From Lentzea sp. NEAU-D7 (GTDB lineage Bacteria; Actinomycetota; Actinomycetes; Mycobacteriales; Pseudonocardiaceae), in the NCBI RefSeq assembly GCF_026242055.1, contig NZ_JAPJDL010000005.1, forward strand, positions 1 through 64,000: a DNA stretch of 64,000 nt, read 5' to 3'. The notes below the pieces were generated by a model, which did no database searches, was not told the DNA's origin, and worked only from the letters and a program-made list of their open reading frames with translations. Position 1 is the first letter of the stretch, and each line of letters begins with the position of its first letter. Positions 48,329 through 57,711 of the stretch are shown here, piece after piece. Both the position numbers and the translations under genes were made by a program.

Positions 48329-49624
48329 ATGACCACCACAGCCGTTCCGCCACGCACGTCTTTCGCGTGGCGGGGACTCTTCCTGCGCCTGCACTTCTAC
48401 GCCGGCGTGCTCGTCGGCCCGTTCGTCCTGATCGCCTCGCTGACCGGCGTGCTCTACGCCCTGACACCACAACTGGAGTCCTGGGTCTACTCCGACCAGC
48501 TCCGCGTTCCCGCGACCGCACAACAACTTCCGCTGTCCCAGCAGGTCGACGCCGCGCTCGCGACCTCACCGCAGGGCTCGCTCGTCGCGGTCCGGCCCGC
48601 CCCCGAACCCGGTGCCACCACCCGCGTCCTGTTCTCCGAGAACGGCCTGGGCGAGTCCGAACGACGAGCGGTCTTCGTCGACCCCGGCACCGGCCGCGTC
48701 ACCGGTGATCTCGTGGTCTACGGGTCGAGCGGTGTACTGCCGCTGCGCACCACACTGGACCAGTTGCACCGCAACCTGATGCTCGGCGAACCCGGCCGCC
48801 TCTACAGCGAGCTCGCCGCCTCCTGGCTGTGGGTCGTCGCCCTGGGCGGCCTGGTCCTGTGGATCTCCCGGGCGCGCAACAGCAAGCGCATCCGGACGCA
48901 CGGGCTGATCGGCGTGTGGGTCCTCGCCGGAGCGTTGTTCCTGTCCGCCACCGGCCTCACGTGGTCGGCCTACGCGGGCGAGAACGTCGCCATGCTGCGC
49001 ACAGCGGTCGGCTGGTCCACGCCGGCGCTGAAGATGCCCGGAGCCGGCGAGAGCCACGGCGACCACGGTTCGAGCACCTCGTCCGCCGGTGGTCACGGCG
49101 AGATCGACACCGTGTTCCGCGCCGCGAAGCAGGCCGGCATCGACGCGAAGGCGGTCGAGATCGGCCTGCCCGCCACCCCCGGCGGCGCCTGGAAGGTGGC
49201 CGAGATCGAGAAGGGCCTGCCCACCCAGAACGACTCCGTCGCGGTCCACGGCAACGAGGTGGTCAGCGCGCTGAAGTTCGCCGACTTCCCGCTGGGCGCG
49301 AAGCTGACCAGGTGGGGCATCGACGCGCACATGGGTGTGCTCTTCGGCTGGCCCAACCAGCTGCTGCTGTTGCTCATCGGCGGTGGTCTGGTCGCCTCGG
49401 TCGTGCTCGGTTACCGCATGTGGTGGAAGCGCAGGCCCACGAGCGGATTCGGCCGCCCGACCCCGCGAGGACAGTGGCGCAAGGCCCCGCGCGGAGCCCT
49501 GATCGCGCTCGGTCTCGGCGCGCTGCTCGTGGGGTGGTTCGTGCCGCTGCTCGGGATCAGCCTGCTGATCTTCCTGGCGGTCGACGTGCTGCTCGGCAGG
49601 CGGGTGAAACCAGCGGCGTCCTGA
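48329..49624 (+). CDS. PepSY-domain membrane protein
   Basis: 431 aa from ATG 48329. PepSY_TM layout: N-terminal helix with LRLHFYAGVLVGPFVLIASLTGVLYAL, extracytoplasmic PepSY-like segments, the LDQLHRNLMLGEPGRLYSELAASWLWVVALGGLVLWI block with paired His, and further helices near ALFLSATGLTWSAY and LLLLIGGGLVASVVLGYRMWW. A His/Asp-rich insert (ESHGDHG...GGHGE, about residue 241) suggests metal binding. Related proteins are linked to iron/siderophore or copper handling, including ferric reductase-like activity. Function not decided. Confidence 0.82.
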   Translation: MTTTAVPPRTSFAWRGLFLRLHFYAGVLVGPFVLIASLTGVLYALTPQLESWVYSDQLRVPATAQQLPLSQQVDAALATSPQGSLVAVRPAPEPGATTRVLFSENGLGESERRAVFVDPGTGRVTGDLVVYGSSGVLPLRTTLDQLHRNLMLGEPGRLYSELAASWLWVVALGGLVLWISRARNSKRIRTHGLIGVWVLAGALFLSATGLTWSAYAGENVAMLRTAVGWSTPALKMPGAGESHGDHGSSTSSAGGHGEIDTVFRAAKQAGIDAKAVEIGLPATPGGAWKVAEIEKGLPTQNDSVAVHGNEVVSALKFADFPLGAKLTRWGIDAHMGVLFGWPNQLLLLLIGGGLVASVVLGYRMWWKRRPTSGFGRPTPRGQWRKAPRGALIALGLGALLVGWFVPLLGISLLIFLAVDVLLGRRVKPAAS

Positions 49625-49665
49625 CCGTCCACTGTGGACGAGGCTTGCCTGATCTGGACATTTAC

Positions 49666-49679
49666 GGCATATTAATGCC
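49666..49679 (+). promoter_or_regulatory. AT-rich inverted repeat, candidate promoter/operator
   Basis: GGCAT-ATTA-ATGCC lies in an unusually AT-rich patch (TTTACGGCATATTAATGCC) between the PepSY gene and the next gene at 49754. TTGCCT at 49645-49650 could be a -35 with the -10 in CATATT. Low confidence. Confidence 0.35.
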
Positions 49680-49753
49680 CAGGTGAGCCGGGAAGTCTGG
49701 TCGGCCCGCCCGTCACACCAGGTGGCGGCGGCGAGCTGACGAGGGGCGCCCAC

Positions 49754-50773
49754 ATGACGCTGATCCCCCACGCCATCCCTCTGATCAACGATCCCCAGGT
49801 CGTCCACGCGCTCGCCGCCCGATGGCGGCGCACCAGGACATTGCTGCTGCTCTCGGCCGGTGTCCTGCCCGTCGCCATCGGCATCGTGTGCGTCGTGCTG
49901 GCCGGGATGACGTCGGCCGGGCAGCGCATCATGCCGTGGTGGTCGGCGATTCCGGCCGTCGCCGCGGCGGCGTGCGCGTGGGCGTTGCTGACCTGGTTGC
50001 GGCGCAACGGTTTGAGCGATCCGCACTCGTGGCTGCCCGCCACCACCCTGATGACGGGCGCGCAGCTCGTGCTCGGCGTCCTGCCGGGCTCGGGCATCGC
50101 GCTGCGGCTCAGCCCCGGCGCGGCACTCGCGGTGAAGGCGCTGTGCGCGGCCGGGGTGCTCGGCGCCGGTTCCGCCAGCGCGCTCGCCCGGATGGCCCAC
50201 CGCTCACTGCTCTCGGCCCCCGTCCTCGAACTCGGGTCGACGGCGTTCCCGCTCGTGCTCGACAGCAGCGGCGCGCGGGTGGTGATCGGCACAGATCGTG
50301 TCGACTGGACCACCCGCACGGGTGCGCGGGTCGACGCCGGGCTCTCCTTCGCCCGGATCCTCCGCGTGACGGCGCAGGCGCACTCGATCAAGCTGCACAC
50401 CGCGTCCGGCTCGTGGACGGTGCCCGTGGCGGATCCGGCCACCGCGCAGGCGTTGCTGCTCCGCCGGATCACCTGGTGGGAGGAGCTCCGCGACGCGGCC
50501 GCGGAACGGGAGCAGCGCCGCTACCTCGACCTGGTCGGGCTGCTCGCGGCCGTCAGCGGAGAGGCCACCCGCGGCGGCATCAGCGTGACGGTCGACTCGA
50601 ACGGTCTCACGACGGGCATCACGCTGAGCCCTGCCGTGCGCGAACTCGAACCTGAGGTGCTCGCGGCACAGCTGATGGCGTGCGTGCAGAAGGCGCGTGC
50701 GGACGCGCGCAGGCAGGTCCAGGACCTGGTGCTCGACCACGCGGATGGCCAGCTGGTGAAAGCCAGCCACTAG
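49754..50773 (+). CDS. membrane protein fused to a YbaB/EbfC-like domain
   Basis: 339 aa from ATG 49754. The first about 170 residues hold four hydrophobic segments (TLLLLSAGVLPVAIGIVCVVLAG; AIPAVAAAACAWALLTWL; LMTGAQLVLGVLPGSGIAL; AVKALCAAGVLGAGSASAL). A soluble middle of beta strands follows (VVIGTDRVDWTTRTGARVDAGLSFARI). The last about 75 residues (SGEATRGGISVTVDSNGLTT, then ITLSPAVRELEPEVLAAQLMACVQKARADARRQV) look like actinobacterial YbaB/EbfC proteins, which are normally short, free nucleoid-associated proteins. This fusion is unusual; domain assignment is from pattern memory. Confidence 0.65.
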   Translation: MTLIPHAIPLINDPQVVHALAARWRRTRTLLLLSAGVLPVAIGIVCVVLAGMTSAGQRIMPWWSAIPAVAAAACAWALLTWLRRNGLSDPHSWLPATTLMTGAQLVLGVLPGSGIALRLSPGAALAVKALCAAGVLGAGSASALARMAHRSLLSAPVLELGSTAFPLVLDSSGARVVIGTDRVDWTTRTGARVDAGLSFARILRVTAQAHSIKLHTASGSWTVPVADPATAQALLLRRITWWEELRDAAAEREQRRYLDLVGLLAAVSGEATRGGISVTVDSNGLTTGITLSPAVRELEPEVLAAQLMACVQKARADARRQVQDLVLDHADGQLVKASH

Positions 50774-50827
50774 TCGGTTGTCCAGGAGATGTCGTCCTGC
50801 CTACGTTCGCCCGGACAACTTCGGGAG

Positions 50828-52159
50828 ATGGGGGACGACTTGCGCAGACGTGACTTCTTCGCAGCGGCGGCCGGCGTGGCCGCTGTCGTGGCCAATCCCG
50901 CGAGCGCGCTCGCGGCCAACGAGCAGCGGCCGGGCGCCTCGCACCTGCCGGACCTCGACCTCGGCGACTTCCCCGTCGTGGCAAGGGTCCGTGCTCGCCG
51001 CGCGCTCGAGCACCTCGAGGTCCTGAGCGACGAGATCGGGCCGCGCATCGGCGGCACCGCGTCGGAGCACCGGGCGCGCGACTACCTCGTCCGCGAGCTC
51101 AAGGCGCTGCGGTACCAGGTGACGACGCAGCCGTTCACCGTGCCGGACAAGTACCTCGCCGACGTCAACGGCGGGTGGCAGGCCGGCGCGTCGCGCTTCG
51201 GCTCCCTCGGCGTCACCGTCAAGGCACCGTTCGTCGAGGTGACCGACGGCGCGCTGCCCGATCTCACCGGCAAGATCGCGTTCTACGTCAACGCCCCCGC
51301 CGGCTCCGCGCCGACGCACGCGGCGATCGAACGCGGCGCGGTGGCGGTGGTCCTCGGCCGGATCTCCGCGACGGCGAACAAGTCGAGCGCCTTCTCCCCC
51401 GCACTCGACCGCAACGTCACCGTGCCGGTCATCGGCCTCGCCCAGGTGCACACCGAGAAGCTGCGCGCGCAGGGCTCGGGCGAGCTGACGATCAGCACCG
51501 TCCACCACCCGAACCTCACGTCCTACAACGTGATCGCGGACCGGCCGGCGACGTTCCCGTGGCGTGACAACGGGGTCGTCATGGTCACCGCGCACTACGA
51601 CAGCGTGCCGGGCTCACCGGGCGCGAACGACGACGGCAGCGGCACGGTCCTCTGCCTCGAACTGGCCCGCGTGCTGCGGTACCTGCCCACGCACAAGGCG
51701 CTGCGGTTCGCGCTGTGGGGTTCGGAGGAGCAGGGCCTGCTCGGGTCGCGGCACTACGTCTCCCAGCTCCCGCCCGAGGAGATCGCGCGGATCAAGGGCG
51801 TCTTCCAGAACGACATGGTCGCCACCAGCCACGACCCGGCCACCGCGTACTGGCTGCTGTCGGTGGACGGCGCCGACAACGCCACGACGGCCGGAGTCCG
51901 CGCCGCGGCACAGAGGCTCGGCTACGACCCGAGGGTGCACGGACCAGTGGCGCGCGGGTCGAGCGACCACGTGCCGTTCCACGAGAAGGGCATGGCGTCG
52001 GCGAACTTCAGCTGGCGCGGCGAGGGCGGGCCGGCGCAGCTGGAGCCGATCTACCACACCCCGGAGGACACGATCCGCGACAACATCAGCCTGGAACGGC
52101 TGCAGGTGTCGCTGGAGCTGATCGGGGCGGCGGCGTACCGGCTCGCTGCTCAGAAGTAG
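50828..52159 (+). CDS. secreted M28-family metallopeptidase with PA domain
   Basis: ATG 50828 gives 443 aa; TTG 50840, with GGGGGA four bases upstream, may be the true start. A Tat-type signal (RRRDFFAAAAGVAAVVANPASALA) is followed by the peptidase with an inserted PA domain (DLTGKIAFYVNAPAGSAPTHAAIERGAVAVV). Zinc ligands are visible: TAHYDSVPGSPGANDDGSGT (His, Asp), SEEQGLLGS (Glu, Glu), QNDMVAT (Asp) and YHTPEDT (His). Probably a secreted aminopeptidase exported folded. Confidence 0.9.
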   Translation: MGDDLRRRDFFAAAAGVAAVVANPASALAANEQRPGASHLPDLDLGDFPVVARVRARRALEHLEVLSDEIGPRIGGTASEHRARDYLVRELKALRYQVTTQPFTVPDKYLADVNGGWQAGASRFGSLGVTVKAPFVEVTDGALPDLTGKIAFYVNAPAGSAPTHAAIERGAVAVVLGRISATANKSSAFSPALDRNVTVPVIGLAQVHTEKLRAQGSGELTISTVHHPNLTSYNVIADRPATFPWRDNGVVMVTAHYDSVPGSPGANDDGSGTVLCLELARVLRYLPTHKALRFALWGSEEQGLLGSRHYVSQLPPEEIARIKGVFQNDMVATSHDPATAYWLLSVDGADNATTAGVRAAAQRLGYDPRVHGPVARGSSDHVPFHEKGMASANFSWRGEGGPAQLEPIYHTPEDTIRDNISLERLQVSLELIGAAAYRLAAQK

Positions 52160-52165
52160 GTCGGC

Positions 52166-53091
52166 TCACGTCCCGGAGCTGATGTCGAGGACCGCCTTGG
52201 TGAACGCCTGCGGGGCTTCCTGCGGCACGTTGTGCCCGATGCCGTCGAGGACGCGGTGCTCGTAGCGGCCGCTGAACTGCTTGCGGTACGCCGTGCCGTC
52301 CTTGTTGGGGCCGTCGAAGTCGCTCGCGATGGTGATCGCGGGCACCTCGATCACCGGCCTGGCCTGCGGTAGTTGTGGATGACGATCGCGACGTGGTCGG
52401 GGTTCTTCCACGCCGTGGCGCTCTGGGCGTAGGTGGCCTCGTCGAAGTTCCACCGGGGCGACGCCAGCTTCCAGATGAGCTTGTTGAACTCGTAGGAGTT
52501 CTGCTCGTAGCCCTTCACGCCGCGGTCCGTCGCGAAGTAGTACTGGTACCACCAGCCGAGCTCGGCCTGCGGGGACAGCGGCTCCTGGTTCTGCTCCAGG
52601 TTGACGATCAGGTAGCCGCTGACCGACACGAGCGCCTTGACGCGTTCCGGCCAGAGCGCCGCGGTGACGCACGCCGTCCGCGCACCCCAGTCGAACCCGG
52701 CGATGGTCGCCCTGCGGATCTTCAGGGCGTCCATGAACGCGATGACGTCACTCGCCAGCGCCGACTGCTGGCCGTTGCGCTTCGTGCGCGCGTGCAGGAA
52801 CCGCGTGGGCCCGTAGCCCCTGAGGTACGGGATGAGGACGCGCTGCCCTTGTGCCGCCAACGCCGGTGCCACGTCGACGAAGCTGTGGATGTCGTACGGC
52901 CAGCCGTGCAGCAGGATCGTGACCGGGCCGTCCGCCGGGCCCACCTCCGCGTAGCCGACGTCGAGCAGACCGGCCCTGACCTGCTTGACCGGGCCCCAGG
53001 ACGGCTGCGAGGCGTGGGCGGTCGCGGTGACGAGGGGTGCCGCGAGACCGGCCACGGCCAGTGCCTGCGAGAACTGTCGCCTGCTGATCAT
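52166..53091 (-). pseudogene. broken epoxide-hydrolase-like alpha/beta hydrolase
   Basis: The 5' part (53091 to about 52370) reads as a Tat-exported alpha/beta hydrolase: ISRRQFSQALAVAGLAAPLVTATAHA, LLHGWPYDIHSF, nucleophile AGFDWGARTA. It runs to IVIHNYR and then hits a stop at 52351 (RPGR-stop). The remaining C-terminus (PVIEVPAITIASDFDGPNKDG to GIGHNVPQEAPQAF, with the catalytic His) continues in another frame down to 52166. About 25 residues expected between HNYR and VIEVP are absent, so a deletion plus frameshift at about 52366-52374 inactivates it, unless the site is misassembled. Confidence 0.75.
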
Positions 53092-53154
53092 GGCGTCGAC
53101 GGTAGGAGGCGGGCGTGGCGGCTCGCGAGCGTCAGGTGACGGTGCGGGAGTACG

Positions 53155-55650
53155 TCATCCGGAGTCGGCCAGCGCCTCCCGCAGCTCGGCCCTCGCCGTG
53201 ACCCCGAGCTTGGGGAAGATCCGGTGCAGGTGGGTGCTGACCGTCCGGTGCGACAGGTGCAGCCGCTCCCCGATCTCCTTGTTGGTCAGCCCGTCCGCCG
53301 CCATCCGCGCGATGGTCAGCTCGTGCTCGGTCAGCTCGCCGTTGCCACCCCGCGACTCGCCCGACGCCCGCAGCTCCTCGCGCGCCCGTTCCGCCCAGTC
53401 CCTGGTGCCGAACGCCTCGAACGCCTCCGCGGCCGCCTTCAGGTGCGGGCGGGCCTTCGCCGCACGGCGCTGTCTGCGCAGCCACGCGCCGAACGCCAGC
53501 TGCACGCGCGCCCGGTCCCACGGCGAGCAGTCGGCGTCGAGTGCCGCCTCGAACAGCGCTTCGGCCTCGTCATCCGCTGCCAGGAGGGCGCGCGCGTACC
53601 TCAGGCCGGACGCCAGGGCGGGCGAGCGGGTGGTGGTGTCGAGTTCCTCGACGAGCTTGCGGGCCTCGTCGACGTTGCCGCTGCGGGTCGCGGACTCGAC
53701 CAGCTCGGGCAGCACGTACCGGCGCAGGGCCAGTTGGTGGGCGGGGTCGGCCGGGTCGTGCACGCGGCGGACGGCGGCGAACGCGTCGGCGTAGCGGCCC
53801 TCTCCCAGCGCGGCAAGGCTTCTGGCCAGCTGGACGGTGGCCAGGACCGGGCGTGCGCCCGCCGCCAGACCGATGCGTTCGGCTTCGGCGGCCAGTTCGG
53901 CGGAGCGTTCGTGCGCACCGCGCAGGGCGGCGATCTCGGCCTGGACGGCGGCGGCCAGGCCGCGCATGTACGGCTGGCCGGTCTCCTCGGCGAGGCGGGC
54001 GGCTTCCCGGGCCACCGGTTCCGCGGCGGCGATGTCGCCCAGGCGGGTGCGGCTCCACGCTTCGACGGCCAAGGCGCGGGCGAGGAGCCCGAACTGGCCC
54101 TGTGCCCGGAAACCCGGTTGCGCGGCAAGGGAGAAGCGCACGGAGTCGGCGAACGCGCCGACCTGGAGGGCGGCGCTGCCGAGCAGGCGGAGGGTGGCGG
54201 GGTCGTCGGTCACGGCACCGCCGCGCAGCCCGGCCACCACCGCGTCGCCCTGCTGCACCGGGCACACGTACGCGGTCATCGCCAGCATGCGCGGATCGCC
54301 GGGGTCGATCGGCAGCCGGCGCGCGACGGCGGCGATCCGGTCCCGGACCGCGGCGCCCGGCTCGACCCAGAAGCACCGCATCGCGACGCTCCAGAAGATC
54401 CGCATGCCCAGGTCGACGTCACCGCCCGCCACCACGGACTCGGCCAGCCCGACCAGTTCGCCGGGCCCCGCCACGCCCTCCCTCACCCCGTCGTCGAACG
54501 CCGTGGGCAACCACGTCACGAGCGCGCGCTCCCCTGCGGTGAGGTCCAAACCGCGCACGTCCAGCAGGATCCGCTCCACGTCGTCACGCCGCCCCGCCTC
54601 CGCCGCGAGCTCGGCCGCCCGCAACAACCGCCGGGCCCGCTCGCCGCCGTCGCCCAGCTCCGCGGCCCGTTCCAGCGCGCTCACCGCGGCCGCGGCGCCA
54701 CCGCGCCGGAGCGCCCGGTCCGCCGTCTTCTCCAGCAGGCAGGCCACGTTCTCGTCGGGACCGGTCGTCGCGCCGGCCAGGTGCCACGCGCGCCGGTCCG
54801 GCTCGCCGGTCGCGAAGGCGAGACGGCGGTGGGTGTCGCGGAGCTCCGAGGCGTCGGCCGCGCGGACGACCGCGGACCTGATCAACGGATGCCGGAACGC
54901 ACCGCCGGAGTCGACCAGTCTGGCCTCGACCGCGGGTGTCAGGTCCGTGTCGCACGCACCGCCGAGGGCCAGCACGAGCAACGCCGACCGGACCTCGGCG
55001 GGCAACGCCGAGGCACGCGCGGCGAACGTCTCCTCCAGGGAGTCGCCGCCGAACGGCAGTTCGGTGAGCGCCAGCGGGTTCCCGGCCGCCCGCGCGAGCA
55101 CCCGCGAGCGGCGGCCGGCGTCCAGGCCGGGCGCGACGGCGTCCAGGACCGCGGCGGCCTCCGCGCCGGCCAGCGGTTCCAGGACCAGCGTGGGCACGCC
55201 CGCGAACACCGGGGTCCGGGCGGCCACGACCAGGGCGGTGCCGGTCAGGCGGCGGGCCACGAACCCGAGCACGTCCTGGCTCGCCCGGTCCAGCCAGTGC
55301 GCGTCGTCGACCAGCACGACGGACCGCGCCGCGCCCAGCACGTCCAGCGCGGCGAGTCCGACGAGGTGCACGGCCGGCGCCGGGCCCTCGGACAGTCCGA
55401 AGACGACTTCCAGCGCCCCGCGCCGTGCACCGGGCAAAGTGGACAGGTCGAGGAACGGGTGCAGCACCTGGTGCAGTCCGGCGTAGGGCAGGTCCTGCTC
55501 GGCCTCGACACCCACGACCACGTGACCGTCGAGCGAGGCGAGCAACGCCGACTTGCCCACGCCGGGCTCACCGACGACCAGCAGCGACCCGCCGGAGTCC
55601 GCCAGCGCGGCCAGCCTCTCCCGTTCCCGATCCCGCCCGACCAGCGACAC
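53155..55650 (-). CDS. LuxR-family regulator of the LAL type
   Basis: The frame opens at 56142 through antisense; GTG 55650 (V-SLVGRDRERERLAAL) is the family-like start, 831 aa. Walker A GEPGVGKS, Walker B SVVLVDDAHWLD, a long helical TPR-like centre, and a C-terminal HTH ELTEHELTIARMAADGLTNK through SHRTVSTHLHRIFPKLG. It is the second LAL in the window and smaller than the one at 11824. The broken hydrolase gene directly downstream (63 bp) was probably in its unit or under its control. Confidence 0.9.
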   Translation of the reverse strand: MSLVGRDRERERLAALADSGGSLLVVGEPGVGKSALLASLDGHVVVGVEAEQDLPYAGLHQVLHPFLDLSTLPGARRGALEVVFGLSEGPAPAVHLVGLAALDVLGAARSVVLVDDAHWLDRASQDVLGFVARRLTGTALVVAARTPVFAGVPTLVLEPLAGAEAAAVLDAVAPGLDAGRRSRVLARAAGNPLALTELPFGGDSLEETFAARASALPAEVRSALLVLALGGACDTDLTPAVEARLVDSGGAFRHPLIRSAVVRAADASELRDTHRRLAFATGEPDRRAWHLAGATTGPDENVACLLEKTADRALRRGGAAAAVSALERAAELGDGGERARRLLRAAELAAEAGRRDDVERILLDVRGLDLTAGERALVTWLPTAFDDGVREGVAGPGELVGLAESVVAGGDVDLGMRIFWSVAMRCFWVEPGAAVRDRIAAVARRLPIDPGDPRMLAMTAYVCPVQQGDAVVAGLRGGAVTDDPATLRLLGSAALQVGAFADSVRFSLAAQPGFRAQGQFGLLARALAVEAWSRTRLGDIAAAEPVAREAARLAEETGQPYMRGLAAAVQAEIAALRGAHERSAELAAEAERIGLAAGARPVLATVQLARSLAALGEGRYADAFAAVRRVHDPADPAHQLALRRYVLPELVESATRSGNVDEARKLVEELDTTTRSPALASGLRYARALLAADDEAEALFEAALDADCSPWDRARVQLAFGAWLRRQRRAAKARPHLKAAAEAFEAFGTRDWAERAREELRASGESRGGNGELTEHELTIARMAADGLTNKEIGERLHLSHRTVSTHLHRIFPKLGVTARAELREALADSG

Positions 55651-55691
55651 CAGCCCGACACCCCGTTCGTCGATCCGTCCGGACCAGGGTG

Positions 55692-56576
55692 TCAGAAAGT
55701 CCAGACCGCGCGCTTGCCCGGACCCACCACCAGCGTGGACGTGCCCAGCTTCTCGACGTGCGGCGCGGCCGCGCGGTTCAGCTCGAACTCGACGCGCTTG
55801 AGCCCGGTCCGTCCCGGCCGCACCTCGTCGAACCGCATCGTCGTGCCGCCCCGCGTGGCGACGACCGCGCCGGGTTCGGTCCACAGCGAGAACCCGCCCG
55901 CCCGCAGCAGCGGCACGGTGGCCGCCAGGTCGGCCCTGGTGACCGCGAGGCGGACGAACGTGATGTCGCGCATCACCCTGTTCTCGTACGCGTCGGGCAG
56001 GTAGCGCTCCCGCGTGACGTCGCCGGGGAACCGCGCGGGCCCCACCTTGCTGCGCGGGTCGTTCATGTACTCGTCGCGGTACTCCATGGCCCAGGCACCG
56101 AACTTCTCGTACTTCTCGACCACGAACAGCGAGTCGAACCACGGCACGGGCTTGCCGTCGCCGAAGTCGCGGGTCTGCAGGAACTCGATCGGCTTCTGCC
56201 CCGCCGCGCGCAGCCGGACCCCGAGCTTCTCGATGTCACCGTCGCGTTCGGTCGAGAGCCCGAGAGCGGCGGAGCCGGGTTCGCCGTCCTTGCCCGGCAC
56301 ATCGCCCGGCCCGAAGATCTCCAGGTAGGTCTCGCGGCCGCGCAGGTAACGCCCCGTCCAGACCTTGCCGTCCGCTCCGGTCGTCGTGCGCACCTCGAAG
56401 TCCGCGAACTCCCTGAGGTAGCGCGAGTGCTCGACCGCGTCCGCGGAGGCCCGGTCAAGCGTTCCCCATGCGTGGTTGTAGTACAACAACTGCCGCTCTC
56501 CCGCTTGCGCCGGTCCCGCGCCCGACACCACCAGAACCACGGCCAAGATCATGCACGACACCCGTCGGAGCACCAT
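55692..56576 (-). CDS. secreted DUF5829-like protein
   Basis: 294 aa from ATG 56576. The signal peptide ends at GPAQAG. The body starts RQLLYYNHAWGTLDRASADAVEHSRYLREFADFEVRTTT and carries WTGRYLRGRETYLEIFGPGDVPGKDGEPGSAALGLSTERDGD, a VOC/glyoxalase-like pattern often annotated DUF5829; the C-terminal half repeats alpha/beta patterns. No catalytic residues are assignable. Its stop is 41 bp from the LuxR start, so the two may share a transcript. Confidence 0.7.
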   Translation of the reverse strand: MVLRRVSCMILAVVLVVSGAGPAQAGERQLLYYNHAWGTLDRASADAVEHSRYLREFADFEVRTTTGADGKVWTGRYLRGRETYLEIFGPGDVPGKDGEPGSAALGLSTERDGDIEKLGVRLRAAGQKPIEFLQTRDFGDGKPVPWFDSLFVVEKYEKFGAWAMEYRDEYMNDPRSKVGPARFPGDVTRERYLPDAYENRVMRDITFVRLAVTRADLAATVPLLRAGGFSLWTEPGAVVATRGGTTMRFDEVRPGRTGLKRVEFELNRAAAPHVEKLGTSTLVVGPGKRAVWTF

Positions 56577-56634
56577 GATTCGATCGTAGGACGGACACGC
56601 TCAAGCCGGACTCAAGCCATCCGAAGGGATCCTC

Positions 56635-57699
56635 GTGTTCGACACCACCAGGTGGACGGTTCTGGCCCCGCTGCTGCAGGCCGCCACCGCCGGCCGCGAC
56701 CTGCTCGACGACACGATCCGCGGGCTCACGCCCGACGCCGTCGCCGCGGAGGTCCTGCGCGAGATCGGCGAGCACGACGTGCGCCTGGACCTGGGCTTCG
56801 ACGGCCGCACCACCACCCACCTGCGCACGGACGCCGAAGTGGTGGTCGCACTCGACCTGGCCGACGCCGTGCGGGGCCTCTACGGCACCGACACCCGCCC
56901 CTGGCCGAGCCTCGCCGTCGCCACGCCGGGCCGCGATCTCGACGAACGCGGGATCGCCGGGTGGTTCCAGGACCGCAAGGGCATCGCGCAGTCCGTCCAG
57001 GATCTCCTGTCCGCGCTCAGGCCCGGCCACCGGGACCTGGGCGAGCTGGCCGTGGAGCACGGCTCGGACAAGTGGGGCGACCTGCACTGGTACACGCAGC
57101 ACTACGAACGCCACTTCGCCCGCTTCCGCGACGAGCCCGTGCGGGTGCTGGAGATCGGCATCGGCGGCTACGACGACCCGGACAGCGGTGGCGGCTCGCT
57201 GCGGATGTGGCAGCGGTACTTCCGGCGCGGCCTCGTGCACGGTCTCGACATCGCGCGCAAGAACGTCACCGGCCCGCGGATCATGACCGTGCTGGGCGAC
57301 CAGTCCGACGCCGGGTTCCTCGACCGGCTGGGCCGCGAGCTCGGACCGTTCGACGTGGTCATCGACGACGGCAGCCACCTCAACGAGCACGTGCGGATCT
57401 CGTTCCACGCGCTGTTCCCGCACGTGCGCGCCGGCGGGCTCTACGTCGTGGAGGACCTGCAGACCGCGTACTGGCCGGGCTGGGGCGGCCATCCCGAGGC
57501 GACCGCGAGCACGTCGATGGGGATGCTCAAGTCCTTTGTGGATGGACTGAACCAGGCAGAGGTGCGGGATCCGCGCGGCGCGGGCTCCTACCTCGAGCGC
57601 AACATCAGCGGGATCTCGTTCCACCACAACATCGCGTTCGTCGAGAAAGGACTGAACGCCGAGGAGGGCGGTCCGGCCTTCCTGCGCGCCCTGTACTAG
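56635..57699 (+). CDS. MycE-like SAM-dependent O-methyltransferase (orphan macrolide-type)
   Basis: 354 aa from GTG 56635, with AAGGGAT upstream. The C-terminal about 205 residues match the MycE/mycinamicin VI 2''-O-methyltransferase type: HGSDKWGDLHWYTQHYERHFARF, VRVLEIGIGGYDDP (motif I, about 170-182), GGSLRMWQRYFRRG, DDGSHLNEH (metal/substrate site) and GLYVVEDLQTAYWPGWGG. The N-terminal about 150 residues (TTRWTVLAPLLQAATAGRDLL...) resemble the family's auxiliary dimer domain. No polyketide or sugar genes are in this window, so its substrate is unknown. Confidence 0.85.
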   Translation: MFDTTRWTVLAPLLQAATAGRDLLDDTIRGLTPDAVAAEVLREIGEHDVRLDLGFDGRTTTHLRTDAEVVVALDLADAVRGLYGTDTRPWPSLAVATPGRDLDERGIAGWFQDRKGIAQSVQDLLSALRPGHRDLGELAVEHGSDKWGDLHWYTQHYERHFARFRDEPVRVLEIGIGGYDDPDSGGGSLRMWQRYFRRGLVHGLDIARKNVTGPRIMTVLGDQSDAGFLDRLGRELGPFDVVIDDGSHLNEHVRISFHALFPHVRAGGLYVVEDLQTAYWPGWGGHPEATASTSMGMLKSFVDGLNQAEVRDPRGAGSYLERNISGISFHHNIAFVEKGLNAEEGGPAFLRALY

Positions 57700-57711
57700 G
57701 CCGTGGCGGAA

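Noticed and set aside
56635-57699. Macrolide biosynthetic cluster around the MycE-like gene
   Set aside because: Neighbours are a DUF5829-like gene, a LAL regulator and GH8 enzymes; no polyketide or deoxysugar genes.
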